Part shown: piece after piece, positions 56,237 to 64,000 of the stretch
How the letters are laid out: each line of letters starts with the position of its first letter
How positions within the stretch are numbered: the first letter of the stretch is position 1
Source of the DNA: Nemertoderma westbladi
Taxonomy: Eukaryota > Xenacoelomorpha > Nemertodermatida > Nemertodermatidae
Length of the DNA stretch: 64,000 nt
Reading direction: 5' to 3'
Assembly: GCA_032718475.1 (NCBI GenBank)
Contig: JAUCBJ010002727.1
Span: forward strand, 32,427-96,426
Notes under the pieces: generated by a model
What the model saw: only the letters and a program-made list of their open reading frames with translations
The model's database searches: none
Told to the model about the DNA's origin: nothing
Made by a program: the position numbers and the translations under genes

Positions 56237-57473
56237 GGGTAACAGACGTTTCGGTCTAAGACGTTTTGGCCTAGGACGTTTCGGTCCAATGAATGAAATA
56301 CAAGATTTGCTTGTCGGACGTTTTGGCCCAAAGATTCACTTTACTCCCTTAAATAAGCTATTAATAATAAGTTATTCAATATATTTGTTTTGTAGTTGTT
56401 ACGTTCCTTACAAGAGGAGTTGTCAGTAGGAACTGCTCCGACACCTGTTTGAAAGTCATCAAGATCGAAGTTCTACATTATATTTATAAATAATAACTAA
56501 TGTAATATTATTATTATTATTATTTATGAATATAAATTTACACCATACTGTAACTTAGAACAAAGATAACATATGCTGACAAATTAACTTTAGTTAATAC
56601 AGTTAGATAGTTAAAAGTAAGTAATAGTAAAGGTAATAGGTAAAGTAATAAAGGTAAAGTAATAGTTAAAAACATACGTATTTTAAAATGTGAGTCAATA
56701 AATAAAGTACATTAAAATACACCGAATTAAAATTATTACTGTATTTTAATGTTAGACTTACAAATATAATAGATAAGAAATATTCCATTAAAGGAGCATT
56801 GCTAATAATTATGACATAGACTGAATGTCATATGGAATGAGATAAAATATATGGGTATTAAATTTAAATTTAGATGAAATATATGCGCATTAAAAGGACC
56901 AGAGTGGATGTGAAGTGAAATAAAATATGTATTAATAAAAGCATTATTATTATACGTCGTTATGTATGGGTATAAATCATCTATCATCGAGATGAGAGTT
57001 ATTGTTTCAACAGATCATTAAGACATAGCTGCAACACACTGTCCAGCTACAAGAATTATCAATTGAGTAATGTTTAAAATTAATGAAGTATCTCCAAAAT
57101 ATATCGATCAGACGAGATTTAAGCCCTAAATGGTTCGTGAAATTGATTCGCTTTAGTAGTTTATTAGCAATGTGGTACTCGGTACCAAACGTTTTGTTCT
57201 GACTTGCATTTTTTCGGCCGCAAAACATAATGGGGCAGAGCACCACATGCATAATGTTTATTTTATTTTGATTGAAATAAATTAAATAGCCGTTTGTATG
57301 TTATTGTGACATAATTATAATTATAATGAATAATTATTATCATATCAAACAAGTTGGCCTTTTCATTCGGTTACAGTCATGGGCCGAAACGTCCGGGCCG
57401 AATCGTCCGGGCCGAAATGTCCGGGCCGAAACGTCCTGGACCGAAACGTCCTAGGCCGAAACGTCTGTATACC
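56237..57473. mobile_element. Mutator-like non-autonomous element, 1237 bp
   Basis: An exact 9-bp direct repeat TAGCCGCAC flanks it (56228-56236 and 57474-57482), the size made by Mutator-like transposases. The ends share ACAGACGTTTCGG, and each end carries several copies of a 15-17-bp unit (GACGTTTCGGCC and variants), more on the right side. The AT-rich interior has no transposase. Confidence 0.8.
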
Positions 57474-57689
57474 TAGCCGCACTTGTAAAACTTCTCAAGA
57501 GGGACTGTGGTAGAAGCAAGTCACAATTACCGGTTACTACCTGACTAGCTGCTTATCGGTCCGTTACTGCGTTAGGCTACTTGGGAGATTTAGTCGTAGT
57601 TTTTGGTGTACATTTTATATGGCAATTTTAGTTGGCGTTATTTAGTTAATATGTAATTTTATGGTGTACTGGTGTTTAGTAGGACACAG

Positions 57690-59860
57690 AAGGAAGCCCA
57701 CCTTCAAAAAAAGCCAAAATCTCGACCAGAATAGCAGCCATCAAAACTGAGGATGGTTCCCTGGCTACCGATCCTGAAGTTATTGCAAATCATATGAACC
57801 ATTATTTTACCAACGCTGCCAAAAACCTTGTAGACAAACTACCACCACAACCAAATATTTACAATGGAGTAGCTGTTAAAGAGTTCTATGCTGCAAAAGG
57901 AATCCAACCAGGCAGTTTCACCTTGAAACCCGTAGATCTTTCAGACATCAATAAAATCATTATGAGCCTCGACATCCACAAGAGTAGTGGGCCTGATTCT
58001 ATTAGTCCAAGAATTATAAAGGATGGATGCCCAATTATTGAAAACTACTTAACTCATATTGTGAACTTATCAATAAAATCAGCCGTGTTCCCTGACCCAT
58101 ACAAGGTTGCCAAAGTTGCACCAGCATTTAAGAAAGGAATACTAACCCATGACACAAACTTCCGCCCCATATCATTATTAGTCATCATGTCAAAAGTTTT
58201 AGAAAAAACTGTGTTCGATCAACTTATGCCCTATTTAATATCTAACAACATACTAGATTTACTACAATCCGGCTTTCGACCTGGTCACTCGGTGCAAACC
58301 TGCTTAATGTATCTGGACAATATCATCCGCGATGCTATGGATTCTGGGAAAATAGTCGGGATGGTTGCCATTGACCTCCAAAAAGCGTTCGACACGGTCG
58401 ACCACAAAATTCTGCTTCACAAGTTGAGGTGTATTGGCCTGGATGAACATAGCGTTAACTGGTTCCGATCATACCTATCTGGCAGATCCCAGTTTGTCCA
58501 GGTAGGAAACTCTCGTTCAAGAACTCTTGGAATTGACTGCGGTACTCCTCAAGGAGCCCTACTTGCTGTCCTCTTATTCCTGATCTATATGAACGATTTA
58601 GACCTTGCCTTGCCTCCTGTCAAATCCTTGTTGAAAACAGCATCCCAGACTAACGACGTCAATAATGCCAGCCCAGCCAAAACTGCCTGCCACGAATCCG
58701 CCACTGCACTGAAGTATGCTGACGATACCAACCTCATCAAAGCCGGAGACAACTGCGAAGAAATTTCTGCATGCCTTACTGAAACTCTGTCGCGCGTAGC
58801 TGATTGGGCAGTTGATAATCGCCTCAGTATACACCCTGGGAAATTCGAGGTCTTCCTTTTTGGAACGCACCAATGCATTGCATCAGCCGGAAGCCTTGAA
58901 GTCTACTACAAAAATAAACTACTCGAACCAACAGATACCATAAAGTACTTGGGATACGTGATGGATCCAACCTTATACGGATCGGAGTCCGCACATAAAA
59001 TTATACGCAGGGGAAACGCATGTCTCAAATTCCTTTATCGGAATTCGCAAGTCCTTGACAAACCCCTGCGTCGGTTGCTTTGCAACTCACTGATACAGCC
59101 GCTTATAGACTTTTCAGCCCCTTGCTGGTATCCGAGTGCTGCGAGTCGTCTACGTAATCAAGTCGATGCACTCCAACGCAAGTGCATCAGGTTCTGCCTG
59201 GGACTTGACTCTCGAGCGCATATTGGTGCTGCCCATTTTGTAGATATAAACTGGCTTCCAATTACCGAACGTACCCACCAGATAATATTAACCCACATGT
59301 TTAATATCCACGCAAAGACAGCCCCGGCTTATATGCGCGACATGGTTATCTTTACTGAACCTTCTCACCTCCTACGTAACGGAGCCGCACACGCTTTACT
59401 ACCCCAGAAACACACGGTAGCAGCCACACAGTCGTTCTCCTACCTTGGCCCATATCTGTGGAATAAACTCCCCAATGCGATCAAAGAAATTAGGAGTGTG
59501 GAAAGTTTTAAGCATAAGTTAAAGGATCACTTTTTAGAACTTTTATCCACCAATGAATTGTCGTCATATAAGTAACTTATAATTTTTTACCATCTATATT
59601 TTATATTTTATATCATTTGACCTTCCACATTAACTCAAACAAAAGATTGAAGATCCATTTTTAGAATTTTTATTTAATAGTAAATGTTTTATATTTTTGA
59701 TTTATACATTATTTTAGAATTTTTATCCTGCACGAGAGCACGACCTTATACCTTTTATTCTAAACCCCAATCTACAGGACCCCTGTGGAAATGAGACTAT
59801 GTCTCTCAGGGTAATCCTGGACAAACAAAGCTTACACTATGACGATTCAGAACTATTTAC
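57690..59860 (+). mobile_element. 5'-truncated non-LTR retrotransposon (CR1/Jockey group)
   Basis: It contains the reverse transcriptase frame below and a 3' region with GACCCCTGTGGAAATGAGAC and CAGGGTAATCCTGG, similar to the 3' ends of CR1-like LINEs. The frame is open upstream of the first ATG to about 57690 and lacks the endonuclease, so the copy is 5'-truncated. No target duplication was identified. Confidence 0.75.
57794..59575 (+). CDS. LINE reverse transcriptase, 593 codons, partial ORF2
   Basis: The frame is uninterrupted. RT blocks in order: KSSGPDSISPRIIK (about residues 65-78), FRPISLL, SGFRPGHSVQTCLMYLD, AIDLQKAFDTVDHKILL (first catalytic Asp), GTPQGALLAVLLF, and the YADD box (KYADDTNL, near residue 315). 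The typical C-terminal tail follows. GALLAVLLF replaces the common GSxLGPLLF, and about 25 extra residues (KSLLKTASQTNDVNNASPAK) lie between that block and YADD. The true coding start is upstream and outside the copy; M at 57794 is only the first ATG. The lack of stops suggests recent insertion. Confidence 0.85.
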   Translation: MNHYFTNAAKNLVDKLPPQPNIYNGVAVKEFYAAKGIQPGSFTLKPVDLSDINKIIMSLDIHKSSGPDSISPRIIKDGCPIIENYLTHIVNLSIKSAVFPDPYKVAKVAPAFKKGILTHDTNFRPISLLVIMSKVLEKTVFDQLMPYLISNNILDLLQSGFRPGHSVQTCLMYLDNIIRDAMDSGKIVGMVAIDLQKAFDTVDHKILLHKLRCIGLDEHSVNWFRSYLSGRSQFVQVGNSRSRTLGIDCGTPQGALLAVLLFLIYMNDLDLALPPVKSLLKTASQTNDVNNASPAKTACHESATALKYADDTNLIKAGDNCEEISACLTETLSRVADWAVDNRLSIHPGKFEVFLFGTHQCIASAGSLEVYYKNKLLEPTDTIKYLGYVMDPTLYGSESAHKIIRRGNACLKFLYRNSQVLDKPLRRLLCNSLIQPLIDFSAPCWYPSAASRLRNQVDALQRKCIRFCLGLDSRAHIGAAHFVDINWLPITERTHQIILTHMFNIHAKTAPAYMRDMVIFTEPSHLLRNGAAHALLPQKHTVAATQSFSYLGPYLWNKLPNAIKEIRSVESFKHKLKDHFLELLSTNELSSYK

Positions 59861-61109
59861 TCTACTCTGCCGTGCAATTACTGCTCTATACTGTATAAAA
59901 TATATTATAATTTTTAATTATTTTTGCATTCCCAAATATGGTGCGTCACCTTAACCTTCTTAATTTATCGGTATATTTCTGAATTTATCACCTCTTTTTT
60001 TTTTTTTTAACTTTTATACACTTGCCTAACCGAAACACGTTTTTAGCCTGACAGAATTATATAATTGTTTAATTTGAACTACAAACCGAAAGAAAATAAT
60101 GTTATCTAATTTAATTTATGTACGTAATTTGCGCTCTGCCTTACCATACAGTATATAATTTTCTTAATGGTTGTGTTTATATCTACTTATATGTCGGTAT
60201 GTCTATACTTTTCTTCGTTTGTCAAATAAATAATTCCAATTCCAATTCCACCAATCCCACACTATGCCATGCCCTACAAATGCTATGTTTACAATTGCTT
60301 ACTAATTATTCCTCCAACACGACTTCAGCTTCGGTAAACGTGTTTCGTTTTCCATTGATGTTGATATACGCAATACATGGATAAAATATTTGCCCATTGC
60401 AAATTTTAAATATGCTTCTACTGTTCTACAAAAAGAATTTGCGAGAAGCATTGGGAAGAGGAGGCAAGGTTGCTAGTGGGCATCTTGTTCCACTTCATCT
60501 ACCCACAGTATTTTTCGGCATTCCTATCTTTACCGACGCCTTTTCCCAAGGTGCAATCAACTGTTGTAGCTTCACTTCATCATCGAAATGCAATATTCAG
60601 CGGGATGAGTTAGAACGCTTTAGGGAAATAGATAAACTAGGCCAACCTTTTGGCGATGTATTTGAACATATAATTAATAATAATAATACTGTAGTAACAG
60701 CAGTCTGTTTGTCGCAAACCAGACCGTTAGTGATATAGTTATTATATCTAGGAGTCGAAATGGACCATTGTTTACATTCAGCATGTTCATAACACCAAGT
60801 CATGTCGTAGAGAATGCAAGTAACATTTTGTGTTATTATGAATGTGCCCAAGTAACTATTCCTATGTATTAATCACTGTGAGTTCTCTTGTAAGTCGGAA
60901 CTACATATCATTCAGTACATGATAAACTATTAGCTTCCAGAAAATGAATTGATTGATCACAAAAGGCGTTTCATTGCTTCACAAATTGAAAATCTTAAAA
61001 AAAACAAAAAGGGATTCATTTATATTGGGTGACATAACTTTTGCAATGTCGTTATACTCTTAAGTCTCGCTCAGTTAATACCGAATGCTAAACAGGATGA
61101 CTCTTCCTA
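59861..61109. other. Intergenic; one unrecognised 113-codon frame
   Basis: A plus-strand frame at 60397-60738 encodes a hydrophobic start followed by a mixed sequence with no known motif; it has no support beyond length and is probably chance or an exon fragment. The rest is AT-rich with a T-run near 59995-60009. Confidence 0.4.
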
Positions 61110-63600
61110 GCATACGGCTCATGCAACGTTATGGATCGCAACATTTGATGGGAATCCCAAGGCAACAGTTATATGCTGCTACAATCCAACCAATGCCTCA
61201 GAGCCAGAACAAGCAGTCAAGTTTTATGAAGAACTGACGACTTATTAAGGACATTCCGAAACACAATGTTAAAGTCATTGGTGGTGACCTGAATGCGCAA
61301 ATTGGCCCAGAAGACATCAAGGGTTACACCTATAACACCAGTTCTAACAGAAATGGGTACTTACTTTTAGACCTAATGAAAGAATGAGAATTGATATATA
61401 CCAACAAACAACAAGAGTAAGGGGAAGCTGAAGCTATGGACCTTTCAATACCCTAATGGAACCAAAGCACAACTGGATTACATCCTTATAAACAAAAAGT
61501 GGAGAAACAGCATGATCAACTGCGAGGCATACAGCTCGTTCAACCTAATTGGTTCGGACCACAGAATTGTGACTGCAGAGATCATACTCAGTTTGAGAGC
61601 CAGCAAACCCAGGAAAAGCAAGCAAATCAACTATGACTGGGAGAAACTCAGAACTGACAATGCTGTAAAGGATGCTTATACAGTAGAAGTTCAAAACAGC
61701 TTTGAAGCACTTCAGTCAATGGATGAAGACCAATCCACCGATTCAATATACCAGAATATAATAACAGCCCACAAGGAATCAGCTAAGAGGCATCGCATAT
61801 CCCCCAGAAACCCAAACGAAAACAGTATGTGCCATGGCAAAACTCTGAGGTTACTTGTAAGAGAGAAGATCTTAAGATAGCCTACATAAAGTTAAAACCG
61901 AACAACCAACAAACGAAAACATTAACAAGGTTGAGAAAGCTAAGGACGATCTTAAATTGGCCTACAACATCAGCCAGGAAAAGTACATATAGGATAAAAC
62001 TGAAGCAATTACAACTGCTCACATACAGCAACAATGAAGACTTACCTGGCAAACTGTAAATGAGGTATCTGGTTGGAAAAGTTGTGTAAAGGGGCGCCTC
62101 AAAGCCGATAGTCCTGAAGAACGTGTTGGGAAGTGGAAAAATCACTTCAGCAACTTGCTTGGGCAGCCACCAAACATCGAGGTCAGCCCTACAAGGAAAA
62201 TATATGACAATACACTACCTATAGAAACAGGGGACTTCACACCTGCCGAACTCCAAAGAAGCATTAAAAGCATGTCCAATAATAAAGCGAGTGGATTAGA
62301 TGAAATCCCAGCGGAGGTATGGAAAACAGGAGTGCTAACCAGACCATCATTGAATGTTTGCAACCGGATGTTAAAAGGGGAAAAGCCACCACCAATTTGG
62401 ACTAAAGGTCAACTAAAGCCTCTCCCCAAGGAAGGAGACCTCGGCATACCAACAAACTATCGTGGGATCTGTCTGCTTGTGGTAGCTGCCAAAATATACA
62501 ATAAAATGATTCTATATAGGATTAGGCCTCACAAGCAGATCAACAATAGCTCAGATACTTGCACTACGGAGACTGATTGAAGGAATTGGATTGTTATATG
62601 GATTGGATATTGGATTGTTATATTGTGACACAGAAGCGCAGGTACTCTCACCAGATGGTGAAACTGAGTTTTTCTCAATCCTGGCTGGCGTACTGCAAGG
62701 TGACACATTAGCACCATTACTATTTGTAATTGTGCTGGCATTACGCAATGAGGACGGCCACAAAGGGTGAAGATCTGGGATTCACACTTCAAGAACGCAG
62801 AAGTAGTAGATATCCGGCAACTACAGTCACAGACACCGACTTGGCGGATGACATCGCCCTGCTCTCTAATACGCTAGCAGATGCACAGCTTCTACTATAT
62901 AAAGTGGAGAGGGCTGCTAAGGAGGTTGGATTGCATATATAAATGCTACCAAGACCGAATTCATGACCTTTAATGTTGTTGATGGAAACTTGACAACCAT
63001 TGATAATAATCAACTAAGGAAGGTCGATGACTTCCAGTACCTTGGATCATGGATAGAGATTAGCAAAAAGGACATAGAAGTTAGGAAAGCAAAGGCTTGG
63101 GTAGCTCTATCAAAAATCGATACCATCTGGAAATCAGATCTCTCCAGGCACCTGAAGACTAAGTTCTTTCGAGCCACAGTGGAAAGTGTATTTTATACGG
63201 GGGTGAGACCTGGACACTGACTACATCACTTGAACAACGAATTGATGGTTGCTACACAAGACTACTAAGGGCAGCCCTAAACATCAGCTGGAGAACACAT
63301 GACAAACGCCGAGCTTTATGGTACAATACCACCTGTATCAACCGCCCCCCGTGAACGCAGATAAAGATTCAGTGGGCACTGCTGGCGAAGTAAAGACGAG
63401 GTCATAACAGATCTACTTCTCTGGCAACCAACTCATGGAAAGCGTAGTCGTGGACGACCGGCCATAACATACTGTATATAGATCAACTTGAAAGGGATAC
63501 TGAACTTGGGAGAAACGAAATTGCGACAACTATGGAGAATCGGGAAGCCTGGAAGGATCTCATTTCCACTGTCCGAGTTCGCTCAACCTAGTAGTAGTAG
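61110..63600 (+). pseudogene. Decayed LINE with endonuclease and reverse transcriptase remnants
   Basis: Pieces in order, in shifting frames: endonuclease GGDLNAQIG (near 61280) and SDHRIVTAEI (near 61554); connecting region 61512-61880; RT start NKASGLDEIPAEVWK (near 62280) and PTNYRGICLL (62450); a catalytic-box variant with LADD (near 62840) and the downstream YLGSW (63040); then a frameshifted version of the usual YGxETW segment (63195), GKRSRGRP (63440) and an end near VRVRST followed by a short (TAG)n run at 63590-63600. Many stops and frameshifts. It differs from the LINE at 57690 and looks like an RTE- or I-like lineage; the clade is not assigned. The open pieces at 61512-61880, 62155-62580, 62730-62942 and 62963-63220 belong to it. 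Confidence 0.75.
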
Positions 63601-64000
63601 TCAAGTGGACAATGTGAGTGATTTAGAGTTCTTACTGGTACAAAGTTAAAAGACTGACCGATAAACAAAAACTGTATCATATTGGCTGATAAAGTTTATT
63701 GCAAACCCGGAGTTAAATATTGTGGTGGATATGTCCATGGACTAGCATATTTTCAATTTTAACATATTTTTAATTAACTTGAGTGTTAAACGATCCTGCG
63801 AGATTGATGGGAAAGAAGTTTTAATGAAAGTTGCAAAATTTATGTCATAAATTATTGTAATTATACCACATCTATAATAAATTATTATGCAACATCAAAA
63901 CGACATATTATAATAAAAATAAATTATTGTGTTTCGTTCTGCTAAATTAATTTTTTTTTGTATATCAAACGCTGTTAGGTACAACGGATAACAGGATAAT
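63601..64000. other. AT-rich DNA after the second LINE
   Basis: No gene, repeat or RNA is supported. Confidence 0.4.

Noticed and set aside
57007-57252. 81-codon minus-strand frame
   Set aside because: It lies within the Mutator-like non-autonomous element and has no recognisable content.
60397-60738. 113-codon plus-strand frame as a host gene
   Set aside because: No motif, no splice-site or poly(A) support, and a length expected by chance in this window; mentioned only within the intergenic entry.
63983-64000. Homing-endonuclease (I-SceI-like) site at the window end
   Set aside because: Several mismatches to the recognition sequence; a chance AT-rich match.

Overview
The window is animal (metazoan invertebrate) nuclear DNA. 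It is AT-rich and repeat-dense, with spliced-looking host exons, a eukaryotic isoprenoid gene, BEL/Pao LTR retrotransposons, LINEs and small DNA transposons. There is no operon structure. The species cannot be fixed from sequence alone. The short palindromes ACCGGT and AGGCCT recur in both host and transposon DNA.

Layout. 1-8367: an internally deleted BEL/Pao element on the minus strand (called B), whose 3' end lies left of the window. 9276-10061: an intronless NadE-like NAD+ synthase. 11309-12504: a 38-bp minisatellite. 13088-29866: a complete plus-strand BEL element (A) with two apparently identical 834-bp LTRs, a long leader, a gag-pol frame with one frameshift and three stops, and two extra ORFs between pol and the 3' LTR. 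30763-31605: a full-length, intronless IDI1 (isopentenyl-diphosphate isomerase). 32600-53109: three phase-compatible minus-strand exons of a probable PH-like gene. Its second intron (about 18.7 kb) holds a 2.6-kb hAT-type element with an 8-bp target duplication and a third BEL element (C, 35828-51623). 54231-57473: a series of small non-autonomous DNA elements, one a Mutator-like 1.24-kb element with a 9-bp duplication. 57690-59860: a 5'-truncated LINE with an open reverse transcriptase. 61110-63600: a decayed second LINE.

How it fits together. The host genes visible are the NAD synthase, IDI1 and the PH-like gene; the rest is mostly transposon. The three BEL copies belong to one family (same leader layout, same primer-binding site, near-identical gag-pol where retained) but each is broken differently. 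The least expected features are: (i) A and C carry unrelated coding cassettes between the same conserved flanks in their 3' accessory region; (ii) a dense cluster of consensus splice-donor sequences lies in the nucleocapsid-protease part of gag-pol; (iii) A has identical LTRs although its gag-pol is dead; (iv) the NAD synthase is of bacterial single-domain type; (v) the PH-like gene has an intron whose two ends carry inverted copies of one repeat.
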